DNA of 64,000 bases from Bradyrhizobium niftali (GTDB taxonomy: Bacteria; Pseudomonadota; Alphaproteobacteria; Rhizobiales; Xanthobacteraceae): assembly GCF_004571025.1 (NCBI RefSeq), contig NZ_SPQT01000021.1, forward strand, positions 62,001-126,000. Direction: 5' to 3'. Made by a program: the position numbers and the translations under genes. Of this stretch, positions 16,281 to 24,136 are shown in pieces. How positions within the stretch are numbered: the stretch's first letter is position 1; each line of letters starts with the position of its first letter. Under the pieces are notes generated by a model. It saw only the letters and a list, made by a program, of their open reading frames with translations, had not been told where the DNA came from and ran no database searches.

Positions 16281-16746
16281 ATGGCGGGCACGGTCGAGCA
16301 GAAACTGGCGGAACAGGGCATCAAGCTGCACGAGGCCCACCCCCGTGGCCAACTACGTCCCGTTCGTGCGCACCGGCAATCTGCTGTTCGTCTCCGGCCA
16401 GGTCTGCTTCGATCCCGCCGGCAAGCTGATCGCCAAGGGCAAGCTGGGTGCCGGCGTCTCGATCGAAGACGGCGCCGCGGCGGCGCGCGGCTGCGCCGTC
16501 AACCTGCTCGCCCAGGTCAAGGCGGCCCTGGGCGATCTCGACAAGGTCGCGCGCGTGGTACGCCTCGGCGGCTTCATCAACTCGGCGCCGGACTTCCTCG
16601 ACGGGCCGAAGGTGCTCAACGGCGCCTCCGACCTGATGGTCGCCGCCTTCGGTGACAAGGGTCGCCACGCCCGCACCACCGTCGGCGTCGCCTCGCTGCC
16701 GGCGGACGCGGCGGTGGAGGTCGAGGGCGTGTTCGAGGTCGCCTGA
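16281..16746 (+). pseudogene. RidA family gene interrupted by a frameshift
   Basis: The gene starts at ATG 16281 with MAGTVEQKLAEQGIKLHEA. The rest of the protein, TPVANYVPFVRTG, LLFVSGQVCFDPAGKL, VKAALGDLDKVARVVRLGGF and RTTVGVASLP to the stop at 16746, is in another frame. The switch occurs inside the run CCCACCCCC at 16336-16344, where one base too many or two too few break the frame. The 3' part carries the RidA signature ARTTVGVASLP. Sequencing error in a C-run is possible, as is real inactivation. A GDPD gene follows 10 bases later. Confidence 0.75.
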
Positions 16747-16756
16747 GGCTAGCATC

Positions 16757-17503
16757 GTGCGTGCCCCTGATTGGCTGACAGCCCGGCCGGTCGCCCATCG
16801 CGGCCTGCACGACATTTCCCGCGGCATCGTCGAGAACATGCCCGGCGCGGTCCAGGCCGCGATCGCGGGCAATTTCTCGATCGAGGTCGACATCCAGCTC
16901 TCCGCCGACGGCGAAGCCATGGTCCATCACGACCATGCGCTCGGCCGCCTTACCGAGGCCACCGGCGAGGTGGTCGAGAAGACCGCCGCGGAGCTGAAGG
17001 CCATCAAGTTCAAGGACACGGACGAGCGGATGATGTCGCTGTCCGACCTCTGCGCCATGGTCGCCGGCCGCGTACCGCTCGTGATCGAGGTGAAGAGCCA
17101 TTTTGGCGGCGACCGCAAGCTGGTGAAGCGGATGGCCGAGGTGCTGGCGTCCTATCAGGGCCCCGCGGTCGGCATGTCCTTCGATCCCGACCAGGTCCTG
17201 GCCTTGCGCGAGCTATTGCCCTCCCGCCCGCGCGGCATCGTCGCGCAGCGCAGCTATGAGGACGAGTATTGGGCCAAGCTCACCGAGGCGCAGCGCGACG
17301 GCATGCTGTACCTGCGCCACGGCTTCCAGACCCAGCCGCATTTCGTCGCCTTCAAGGTCGACCACCTCCCGGCACCCGCCCCCTGGATCGCCCGCAATGT
17401 GTTCGGCTGCGCCCTGCTCGGCTGGACCGTCCGCACGCCCGAGCAGCGGACCCGGGCCGGACAGTATGCGGACCAGATGATCTTTGAGGGGTTCGTGCCG
17501 TAG
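16757..17503 (+). CDS. Glycerophosphodiester phosphodiesterase
   Basis: A 248-residue TIM-barrel enzyme of the GDPD family, which splits glycerophosphodiesters into glycerol-3-phosphate and an alcohol. The catalytic residues are in view: the first His in VAHRGLHD, Glu and Asp in SIEVDIQLSADG, and the second His in AMVHHDH. Glu in VIEVKSHFGG is the metal ligand further on. No signal peptide is seen, so it is cytoplasmic. GTG 16757 is the start, 10 bases after the RidA gene. Length matches the family. Confidence 0.92.
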   Translation: MRAPDWLTARPVAHRGLHDISRGIVENMPGAVQAAIAGNFSIEVDIQLSADGEAMVHHDHALGRLTEATGEVVEKTAAELKAIKFKDTDERMMSLSDLCAMVAGRVPLVIEVKSHFGGDRKLVKRMAEVLASYQGPAVGMSFDPDQVLALRELLPSRPRGIVAQRSYEDEYWAKLTEAQRDGMLYLRHGFQTQPHFVAFKVDHLPAPAPWIARNVFGCALLGWTVRTPEQRTRAGQYADQMIFEGFVP

Positions 17504-17523
17504 GGCTGGCACGCTCCCTCCAC

Positions 17524-17640
17524 CGTCATTGCGAGGAGCTCGCGACAAAATTGCGAAGCAATTTTGCGCTGATGCGACGAAGCAATCCAGAGTCCCTCCG
17601 CGGAGACGCTCTGGATTGCTTCGCTTCGCTCGCAATGACG
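17524..17640. repeat. Palindromic repeat, CGTCATTGCGAG type, with nested hairpin
   Basis: Same ends and inner AAGCAATCCAGA / TCTGGATTGCTT arms as the copy at 15021. An extra perfect hairpin, CAAAATTGC-GAA-GCAATTTTG (17546-17566), is inserted in the left arm, making the element about 30 bases longer. Confidence 0.85.
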
Positions 17641-17745
17641 GTGATTGTTGAGGGATATTCGCGCAATCGCTAGCATCGCGGTCGCGACGACATGTGAGTT
17701 CCCGCCCTCTTGAAGTCGCTGCTGCAATGCACGATCTTGGACGCG

Positions 17746-18987
17746 ATGGCATCATCCGAAATCACGCTCGAGGCCGTACCGTCCATTGGCGAAGTGTCGC
17801 CCGAAGATTGGGACGCCTGCGCTAATCCCGGCAAGGCCTGCAACGGGCATGGCAAGGGATCCTCATCCGGGCTCCCAGGCGATTCGGCCGGTTTCTTAAA
17901 GCCTGCCTATAACCCGTTCGTCTCGCACGCGTTTCTCGCCGCCGTCGAGAAATCGGGTTCGGCGACCATCCGCACCGGATGGGGACCCCGGCATCTCGTC
18001 GCCAAGATCGACGGCCGCGTCGCCGGCGTCGTGCCCTGCTATCTGAAATCGCATTCTCAAGGCGAATACGTCTTCGACCGCGGCTGGGCCGACGCCTATG
18101 AGCGCGCCGGCGGGCGATATTATCCGAAGCTTCAGGTCTCGGTTCCCTTCACGCCGGCCACGGGTCCACGGCTGCTGGTCCGCGACGGTGTCGACCGCGA
18201 GCGCATCACGGAGGCGCTGGCGAGCGGGCTGGTGGCGCTGTGCGGCGTCAGCAAGGCCTCCTCGGTGCACGTGACCTTCGCGCGGGAAGCGGAGTGGAAG
18301 CTGCTCGCCGGGCACGGCTTCCTCCAGCGCACCGACCAGCAGTTCCACTGGCACAACGATGGGTTTACGAGCTTTGACGATTTCCTCGCCACCCTGAACT
18401 CGCGCCACCGCAAATCGATCAAGCGCGAACGCCGCGACGCGCTCGCGTCCGGCGTCACCATCCACTGGCTCACCGGAAAAGACATCACCGAGGAAGCCTG
18501 GGACGCCTTCTTCGAATTCTACATGGAGACCGGCTCGCGCAAATGGGGCCGCCCGTATCTGACGCGCGCGTTCTTCTCGCTGATCGGCGAGACCATAAGC
18601 GAGGATGTGCTGCTGGTGATGGCCCGCCGCAACAATCGCTGGATTGCGGGCGCGATCAACTTCATCGGCTCGGACACGCTGTTCGGCCGCAACTGGGGCG
18701 CTGTCGAGCATCATCCGTTCCTGCATTTCGAGGTCTGCTACTACCAGGCGATCGATTTCGCGATCACGCGCGGCCTCACACACGTCGAGGCCGGCGCGCA
18801 AGGCGAGCACAAGATCGCGCGCGGCTACCTGCCGAAGACGACCTATTCCGCCCACTTCATCGCCGATCCGGGCCTGCGCCGCGCCATCGACGACTATCTC
18901 AAGCGCGAGCGCGCCTATGTCGCCGAGGCCGGACGGGAGCTCGCCGAGCTCGGCCCGTTCCGGAAAGGCGCCGACGAGGCGCCTTGA
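17746..18987 (+). CDS. GNAT-fold acyl/peptidyl transferase-like protein (COG3146)
   Basis: A 413-residue protein of the COG3146/DUF482 group, related to the FemAB-like branch of the GNAT superfamily. Supporting features are NPFVSHAFLAAVEKSGSA, GRVAGVVPCYLKSHSQGEYVFD, WADAYERAGGRYYPKLQ and VPFTPATGPRLLV, with NSRHRKSIKRERR and EHKIARGYLPKTTYSAHF near the C-terminus. The donor and acceptor are unknown; a role in cell-wall or peptide modification is guessed from FemAB relatives. ATG 17746 is chosen over an upstream TTG. The HIT gene starts 60 bases downstream. Confidence 0.85.
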   Translation: MASSEITLEAVPSIGEVSPEDWDACANPGKACNGHGKGSSSGLPGDSAGFLKPAYNPFVSHAFLAAVEKSGSATIRTGWGPRHLVAKIDGRVAGVVPCYLKSHSQGEYVFDRGWADAYERAGGRYYPKLQVSVPFTPATGPRLLVRDGVDRERITEALASGLVALCGVSKASSVHVTFAREAEWKLLAGHGFLQRTDQQFHWHNDGFTSFDDFLATLNSRHRKSIKRERRDALASGVTIHWLTGKDITEEAWDAFFEFYMETGSRKWGRPYLTRAFFSLIGETISEDVLLVMARRNNRWIAGAINFIGSDTLFGRNWGAVEHHPFLHFEVCYYQAIDFAITRGLTHVEAGAQGEHKIARGYLPKTTYSAHFIADPGLRRAIDDYLKRERAYVAEAGRELAELGPFRKGADEAP

Positions 18988-19047
18988 CGGTCCGATGCGG
19001 CTGGTGACAGTAAGCGCAAAATTCCGAGGAGCCGCCGAGGAGCTGCC

Positions 19048-19476
19048 ATGACCGCCTACGACCCCAACAACATCTTCGCAAAGATCCTGCGCGGCGAGTT
19101 TCCCTGCCACAAGGTCTATGAGGACGAGCACGTCTTCGCCTTCCTCGACATCATGCCGCGCGTGCCGGGCCATACGCTGGTGATCCCGAAGGCCCCTGCC
19201 CGCAACGTCCTCGACATCAAGCCCGACGACTACGCCCATGTCGCCCGCGGCGCGCACAAGATCGCCGCAGCCGCGATGAAGGCGTTCAAGGCCGACGGCA
19301 TCACCGTGCAGCAGTTCAACGAGCCGGCCGGAGGACAGGTGGTATTTCACCTGCACATGCACGTCTTGCCGCGCCACGACGGCGTGCAAATGCTGCCGCC
19401 CGCGAGCCGCAAGGAAGACGTCAAGGTGCTGGAAGAGAATGCGACCAGGCTGATCGCGGCGCTGAAGGCGGGCTGA
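19048..19476 (+). CDS. HIT family nucleotide hydrolase
   Basis: A 142-residue histidine-triad protein. The triad HLHMHVLPR is near residues 102-110, and the N-terminal NIFAKILRGEFPCHKVYED plus FLDIMPRVPGHTLVIPK are typical of the Hint branch, which hydrolyses adenosine phosphoramidates. It carries no signal peptide. Its start (ATG 19048, GGAGGAGC-like purine stretch upstream) lies 60 bases after the GNAT-like gene on the same strand. Confidence 0.94.
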   Translation: MTAYDPNNIFAKILRGEFPCHKVYEDEHVFAFLDIMPRVPGHTLVIPKAPARNVLDIKPDDYAHVARGAHKIAAAAMKAFKADGITVQQFNEPAGGQVVFHLHMHVLPRHDGVQMLPPASRKEDVKVLEENATRLIAALKAG

Positions 19477-19488
19477 CCGCCTCCACAT

Positions 19489-19575
19489 CGTCATTGCGAG
19501 CGAAGCGAAGCAATCCAGACTGCTGCTGCAGAGGCAATCTGGATTGCTTCGTCGCAAGAGCTCCTCGCAATGACG
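19489..19575. repeat. Palindromic repeat, CGTCATTGCGAG type
   Basis: Ends CGTCATTGCGAGCGAAGC and GAGCTCCTCGCAATGACG, with inner GAAGCAATCCAGA / TCTGGATTGCTTC. It lies between two convergent genes, hit and trmO, and could act as a two-way transcription stop. Confidence 0.85.
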
Positions 19576-19596
19576 GGGTTGGAGCGGAGCGCCCCC

Positions 19597-20088
19597 TTAC
19601 TCCGTCTGGAAATCCCCGGCTTGCGGCGCGGCCAGTGGCGTGAACTCGCAGCGGTCGGGCTTGATGTCGATCAGCGGCGTGTTGTCGAGGCAATCGAGCC
19701 CGCGCACCAGAATGGCATTGCCCTCGATGCCGACCAGCTTGACGATCGAGGTGCCGATCGGGTTGGGCCTGACCGGCGAGCGCAGCGAGAAGGTACCGCG
19801 GGTCTTCTCGTTGTTCTTCGGGCTTTGCAGGATGATGTCGCGGCGCGACTTGTCGAGCCAGTAGAGCACTTCGAGATTGCTGTAGAAATCGACGCCCTTG
19901 ATGGCCGGCACGAACGGCTCGAAAATCTCGAGGCGGCAGATCGGGCCGTCGTGCCGCCCCTGCCGTGGCGTCTCCAGCCGCGACGTCCAGGGCGTGCGGA
20001 TGCGGCCAATGAAGACGAGACCGGCATCCTCCACGGACGGCAGCTCGATGGCGACCTCGCCCTCGCGGAGCTCGTTTTCGCGAACCAT
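19597..20088 (-). CDS. trmO: tRNA (N6-threonylcarbamoyladenosine37-N6)-methyltransferase family protein
   Basis: A 163-residue TrmO (TsaA/YaeB) family protein, a beta-barrel methyltransferase that uses SAM to methylate t6A37 in tRNA. Visible family motifs are FIGRIRTPW, PICRLEIFEPF, VLYWLDKSRR and the signature FSLRSPVRPNPIGTS, which binds SAM. The protein is a little shorter than E. coli TrmO and lacks its C-terminal extension, as in many alphaproteobacteria. It could alternatively act on another substrate. Confidence 0.85.
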   Translation of the reverse strand: MVRENELREGEVAIELPSVEDAGLVFIGRIRTPWTSRLETPRQGRHDGPICRLEIFEPFVPAIKGVDFYSNLEVLYWLDKSRRDIILQSPKNNEKTRGTFSLRSPVRPNPIGTSIVKLVGIEGNAILVRGLDCLDNTPLIDIKPDRCEFTPLAAPQAGDFQTE

Positions 20089-20119
20089 ATTTCCTGTTCC
20101 TTGCTGTTCGCCGGCGGTT

Positions 20120-20470
20120 TTAGCCCAACCACCACTTGCCGGCCAGCATGAAGACTTCGCCGGCGACTACGCCAGCAAAAATCGAGCGGCGCGTCAGCAG
20201 GAAGACGACCAGACCGGCACCGACCGCGCCATAGCGCAGGACATCAGGCACGCTGGCCAATGCGCCCGGCGGCTCGACCACGATCTGGGCGATGACGCCG
20301 GCCAGGATGGCGGTGGCAACCGCCCTCACCCAGACCAGCAGCTCGGAACCCTCGTCGATGCCGCCGCCGAACCACAGGCCCAGCATGCGCCAGATCTGGT
20401 TGGGAACGACGCCGGCGACGAACAAGACTGCGAGCGCATGCCAGTCGCCGATGAGCTGTGCGAAACTCAT
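20120..20470 (-). CDS. azlD: AzlD family branched-chain amino acid exporter subunit
   Basis: A 116-residue, four-helix membrane protein of the AzlD family. The segments LAVLFVAGVVPNQIWRMLGL, WVRAVATAILAGVIAQIVV and FAGVVAGEVFMLAGKWW are typical. AzlC and AzlD together export branched-chain amino acids and their analogues. The ATG at 20470 overlaps the azlC stop (ATGA), a sign of translational coupling and a stable two-component exporter. Confidence 0.88.
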   Translation of the reverse strand: MSFAQLIGDWHALAVLFVAGVVPNQIWRMLGLWFGGGIDEGSELLVWVRAVATAILAGVIAQIVVEPPGALASVPDVLRYGAVGAGLVVFLLTRRSIFAGVVAGEVFMLAGKWWLG

Positions 20471-21243
20471 GCGCGCACCTCCCGCCACCAATGCACGCCG
20501 TAGGCGATCGTGCCGGCCACCACGCCGCTGACGAGGATGTCGAGGCCGGAGTTCATCTTCGCCGCCAGCGGATAGAGCAGAATCCCGAGCGACAGCGCGA
20601 CCACGTCGGCGACCTCGCGGCTGTTGCGCGCGGTCGAGAACAGGAAGGACAGCGGCGTCAAGAGCAGGATCGCCGCTCCAAGCGTCTGCGTCAGGTTGGC
20701 GGCGAGGAAATAGCCGACCGTGTTGGCGGTGAGGCATACCGAGACGAGGCCGCAGCCGAGCCCTTGGACGAAGGCGATGCGCCGCTTGCGCGGCACCTGC
20801 GGCAGGAAGCGGTGGCATTCGACCCAGAGCGTCACGGCGGTGAGATGCGCGGCGAAGACCAGTTCGCGCCGTTTCGTCGTCGGCGTGCGCATCAGCGGCA
20901 GCACCGAGACCACCATGGGAAACAGGCGGATCGCGCTGACCGTCACCGCGATCGCCGACTGGATCACGGTCGCGCCCGAGCCGAGCGTCGTGATCAGGAT
21001 GATCTGCGCGGGGCCCGCCCAGACGAACAGCGTCGAGCAGAGCGCCCAGAGCAGGCTGAAATGGCTGTCGTGGGCGAGCGCGCCGATGCCGAGATAGGTC
21101 ACGAACAACACGATGGTGAGGATCGTCTGCGTGATCGAGCGCAGCCCCCACGCAAAGGCGCGCCAGGGACTTTGCCATTGAGGTGAATCGAGCGGGGGAA
21201 GCGCCACGGGACGGCCGGCCTGAATGAAGAATCGTGACCGCAT
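20467..21243 (-). CDS. azlC: AzlC family branched-chain amino acid exporter subunit
   Basis: A 258-residue AzlC-type permease with 7-8 hydrophobic segments (AFAWGLRSITQTILTIVLF, ATVIQSAIAVTVSAIRLFPM and others). The family core VWAGPAQIILITTLGSG and the RLFPM sequence are visible. ATG 21243 gives a sensible N-terminus; an upstream ATG at 21306 would add a proline/arginine-rich leader. It is the first gene of the azlCD pair. Confidence 0.9.
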   Translation of the reverse strand: MRSRFFIQAGRPVALPPLDSPQWQSPWRAFAWGLRSITQTILTIVLFVTYLGIGALAHDSHFSLLWALCSTLFVWAGPAQIILITTLGSGATVIQSAIAVTVSAIRLFPMVVSVLPLMRTPTTKRRELVFAAHLTAVTLWVECHRFLPQVPRKRRIAFVQGLGCGLVSVCLTANTVGYFLAANLTQTLGAAILLLTPLSFLFSTARNSREVADVVALSLGILLYPLAAKMNSGLDILVSGVVAGTIAYGVHWWREVRA

Positions 21244-21314
21244 AACGGGCAACGCGCGCGGCCGCGTCAAGGAAGGGCGCGGCGGGGCTGGCATGCGCGC
21301 TAACACGATCCGCT

Positions 21315-21426
21315 GTCATTCCGGGGCGCGCGACAAAGTCACGAGGCCGGAATCCATCGGGCCGCAGAGACCGCTGCGCGATGGATTCCGGGTTCGCGCC
21401 CAAGAGGGGCGCGCCCCGGAATGACG
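21315..21426. repeat. Palindromic repeat, TCATTCCGGGG type
   Basis: Ends TGTCATTCCGGGGCGCGC and GCGCGCCCCGGAATGACG; inner arms GGAATCCATCGGGCCGCAGAG and its partner GCGCGATGGATTCCGGG. Its nearest relative in the window is 3786-3916, in which the GATGGATTCCGGG half and the CAGTCTCTCTGCGGCCCGATGG part recur. Confidence 0.85.
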
Positions 21427-21435
21427 AGTGGGGTC

Positions 21436-22458
21436 CTACCCGCTCACACCCCGGTTCTTCAGCACGAAGCAGGCGCCGCCGGCCTTGCGGATGCGGTTGC
21501 AGAGATCATCCGCCTCGCTGCGCGTATCCGCGCCGATGCGCACCTGGTAGAACGCGCGCGTGCCGCGGCTGCGCATCACCGAACTCAGCAGGCTCGGATC
21601 GCGCTCGCCGATCACGGCGCTCAGCCTAGTGACGGCGCGGGAATACATCGCCAATGCCCTGTTGCGGTCGAAGCCGGCGGCGAGCTGCACGCCCCAGATC
21701 TTCGCGGCGGCCAGCTCTACATGCTGCTCAAGCTCGGCGACGAACGGATTCGGCGCGCGCTTCAACAGGGCCATGAGATCGCGGCAGCTCGTCGGCGGCG
21801 CGCTCGGCGGGCCCTTGCCGGTGCTGCCGGCCTTCGCCCAAGCCTCCACCGTCGCACCGGTGATGGCATAGACGTAATTGCGGGTCTGCTCCGGCATCGG
21901 GCCGGTGCCGGCGAGCCATTCCTGTACGCGGCGCGGTCCGGCATTGTAGGCGGCTGCCGCAAGTCCGAGATTGCCGAACTGGTTGCGCAACTCGTTGAGG
22001 AATTCGGCGGACTTCGGCAAGGCCTGAACCGGGTTGAAGGGATCGAGCAGCCCGCGCTCGCTCGCGGTGCCCGGCATGAACTGCGCGATCCCCTGCGCAT
22101 GCTCGCCGCTGCGCGTCATAGGCCCCACCGCGTCGGCCTGGAAACGGCTCTCCTGCCAGATCACGCGGGCAAAGAATTCCAGCGGCAGATTGGCACCCCG
22201 CGCGGCCGCCTCGACGATCAGGCAGATCGATTCCCGCGTGTCGCTCTCGCGCGCATCCGCTGGCTTCTGCGGCGGCATCGCCAGTTCCTCGACGCTCGGC
22301 ACCGCGACGTTGGTCCGCGCGGGCGAGCTGTCCCATGCCGCGACCTCTGTCGCAGAGGCCAGCAGTGCGGCAACGACGAGCGATGCAATTCGCGCCAACA
22401 CTGCCCACGCATCGCTGTGGCGCACGCCGACGCGGCATGCGACAAGATGATCCGCCAT
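21436..22458 (-). CDS. Lytic murein transglycosylase with SPOR-like C-terminus
   Basis: A 340-residue exported peptidoglycan lyase. After a hydrophobic signal stretch (LARIASLVVAALLASATEVAA) comes an SLT domain: FFARVIWQESRFQADAVGP holds the catalytic Glu, followed by GIAQFMPGTASERGL and AAAAYNAGP, all standard motifs. The C-terminal 50 residues (RAFYQVRIGADTRSEADDLC) look like a SPOR peptidoglycan-binding module. The start is uncertain: ATG 22476, ATG 22458 and GTG 22401 are all in frame, and the last gives the cleanest signal peptide. It is divergent from the TRAP-type gene with a very short gap. Confidence 0.88.
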   Translation of the reverse strand: MADHLVACRVGVRHSDAWAVLARIASLVVAALLASATEVAAWDSSPARTNVAVPSVEELAMPPQKPADARESDTRESICLIVEAAARGANLPLEFFARVIWQESRFQADAVGPMTRSGEHAQGIAQFMPGTASERGLLDPFNPVQALPKSAEFLNELRNQFGNLGLAAAAYNAGPRRVQEWLAGTGPMPEQTRNYVYAITGATVEAWAKAGSTGKGPPSAPPTSCRDLMALLKRAPNPFVAELEQHVELAAAKIWGVQLAAGFDRNRALAMYSRAVTRLSAVIGERDPSLLSSVMRSRGTRAFYQVRIGADTRSEADDLCNRIRKAGGACFVLKNRGVSG

Positions 22459-22497
22459 GTTGTGGCATCGTGCCATGGTTTGACGAGTTGCCAATAT

Positions 22498-23514
22498 ATG
22501 CTGCCTGCCCCGCTTCTCCCAATGCGCTCCCCCTCCAGGCGGATCCGCGCGATCCTTGCCCTCGCCGCCCTGGTCCTGTCCGCCGCGCCGGCCCTGGCGC
22601 AGGTCAGCTGGCGGATGACCACGGAATATCCGCAAAACAACATTTCCGGGATCGGCCTCACCACTTTCGCCGATCGGGTGGCGGCACGCACAAACGGTTT
22701 CGTGACCGTGGCCAATGCCTTCGACAACGAGCTCAAGATCAACTCGGGCGAGATGCCGCGCGCTGCGCTCGACGGCCGGATCGCGGGCGGCGATGCCTTT
22801 GCGGGCGCGCTGTCCGGCCTCGACCCGGTGCTCGGGCTTTCGACCCTGCCCTTCCTGGTGCAATCGGCCGACGTCGCCCGCGCCACCAATGCGCGGGCAC
22901 GCCCGCTCTACGAAAAGGCGTTCGCCGCCCGCGGTCTCAAGCTGCTCTATCTGACGATCTGGCCGGCGACGGGCCTCTGGTCGGATCATGCGCTCGCAGG
23001 CGCCGACGATCTGCCCAAGCTGAACCTGCGGGCCTATGATGCCAATTCCAGCGCGGTGATGCGCACGGCCGGGGCCAATGCGCAGTTCCTGCCGATGGAC
23101 AAAGCGCTCGCCGGATTGAAGGAGCACCAGTTGAATGCGTTCCTCACCTCCGGCGACGGCGGCGCGGGACGCAAGCTCTGGGACTTCCTGCCGCATTTCA
23201 CGGCGATCAACTATGCGATGCCGGTCTCGATCGCCTTCGTCCGCAGCGAGGCGTTCGCCGCGCTGTCCGAGCCGATGCAGCGCGAGGTGATGGCCGCGGC
23301 GGCCGAGACCGAGCAGAGCCAGTTCGCGCTGCTGGCCCATCGCACGGCCGAGAACTATGCGCGCATGCACGACAACCGCGTCAACATCGCCGAGCCCGCA
23401 CCGCCATCCCTCGTCACCGCACTCCGCAACGCCGCGACGGACGCGATCGCCGCCTGGGAGACCCAGGCCGGCGCGGATGCGGCGGCGATCGTCGAATGGG
23501 CGAGACAACAGTAA
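22498..23514 (+). CDS. TRAP transporter solute-binding protein (DctP-like)
   Basis: A 338-residue periplasmic binding protein of the DctP family. The signal peptide (IRAILALAALVLSAAPALA) is followed by VSWRMTTEYPQNNISGIGL, FADRVAARTNG, GEMPRAALDGRIAGGDAF and GLKLLYLTIWP. No membrane subunits (DctQ/DctM) are adjacent, so it is an orphan or works with subunits encoded elsewhere. ATG 22522 (MRSPSRRIRA) is an alternative start that leaves more room for the divergent promoter region. Ligand, probably an organic acid, is unknown. Confidence 0.88.
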   Translation: MLPAPLLPMRSPSRRIRAILALAALVLSAAPALAQVSWRMTTEYPQNNISGIGLTTFADRVAARTNGFVTVANAFDNELKINSGEMPRAALDGRIAGGDAFAGALSGLDPVLGLSTLPFLVQSADVARATNARARPLYEKAFAARGLKLLYLTIWPATGLWSDHALAGADDLPKLNLRAYDANSSAVMRTAGANAQFLPMDKALAGLKEHQLNAFLTSGDGGAGRKLWDFLPHFTAINYAMPVSIAFVRSEAFAALSEPMQREVMAAAAETEQSQFALLAHRTAENYARMHDNRVNIAEPAPPSLVTALRNAATDAIAAWETQAGADAAAIVEWARQQ

Positions 23515-23588
23515 GGGGACCGGTCGCGGCCATCGGCATACCGCGGCTCACCCGCGATGGGCGACCGCTGGCCTCGCCTGTCGCTGCG

Positions 23589-23789
23589 TCAGTTTTTGAC
23601 GGGCACCAGGCTTTCGCCGCTGATGGCGCGGTCGAGGGCGTCGATCAGCGCCTGAATCTCCACGAACTTGTTGCGCGCCCGCTCGGCCGTATCGCGCACG
23701 AAGGGAGCGGCCAGCACTTTTGCATGCGCGTCTCTGTCCTCGATCATGCGATCGCGGGCCTTCTTCAGGGTTTCAAGTCGCTCGCTCAT
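23589..23789 (-). CDS. Small helical hypothetical protein, 66 residues
   Basis: A 66-residue, highly charged and probably all-helical protein (MSERLETLKKARDRMIEDRD, then FVRDTAERARNKFVEIQALI and DALDRAISGESLV). AGGAGCC lies just upstream of the ATG. The sequence looks like a short coiled coil. It heads the downstream end of a minus-strand block of small genes. Family not recognised. Confidence 0.7.
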   Translation of the reverse strand: MSERLETLKKARDRMIEDRDAHAKVLAAPFVRDTAERARNKFVEIQALIDALDRAISGESLVPVKN

Positions 23790-23833
23790 GTAGGCTCCTC
23801 CATAAAATATCTTCGCGATCGCAACCAGGGACT

Positions 23834-24076
23834 TTAGTCGAAGCCCGCCGGAAGCTCGCCTTTCCGGAAAAACACCGTCGGCTCGTCGTCATAGTCACCC
23901 ATTTCGGCATCGCCGCTGGACGAGAACGCAACGACGCCGAGCTTGCTCAAGGCCAGTCTCTCCGCCGTTCGCAGCGCGCCGCTTTCCGATTTGCAGACGA
24001 TCGGAGAGTCGGCCTTGAGATTCCCGCCCTTGCCGGCATTGAACGCCTGCACGACGTAGGTTGTTTGGCGGACCAT
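23834..24076 (-). CDS. Small conserved hypothetical protein, 80 residues
   Basis: An 80-residue protein beginning MVRQTTYVVQAFNAGKGGNL, with KSESGALRTAERLALSKLG, VVAFSSSGDAEMGDYDDEP and TVFFRKGELP. From memory, similar short proteins occur in many Hyphomicrobiales, with no known function. AGAGGAGGCG lies upstream of ATG 24076, an excellent ribosome binding site; an earlier ATG would skip it. It has no signal peptide or membrane segment. Confidence 0.75.
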   Translation of the reverse strand: MVRQTTYVVQAFNAGKGGNLKADSPIVCKSESGALRTAERLALSKLGVVAFSSSGDAEMGDYDDEPTVFFRKGELPAGFD

Positions 24077-24136
24077 GACGCCTCCTCTGACCCTGTTGGC
24101 AAACGGAATTGACGTCAACGACTGCGAACGCCGTGC

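Noticed and set aside
17896..19557. A 553-codon minus-strand open frame opposite the GNAT-like and HIT genes
   Set aside because: It crosses two well-supported genes and a palindromic repeat. Composition and lack of any domain mark it as a GC artefact.
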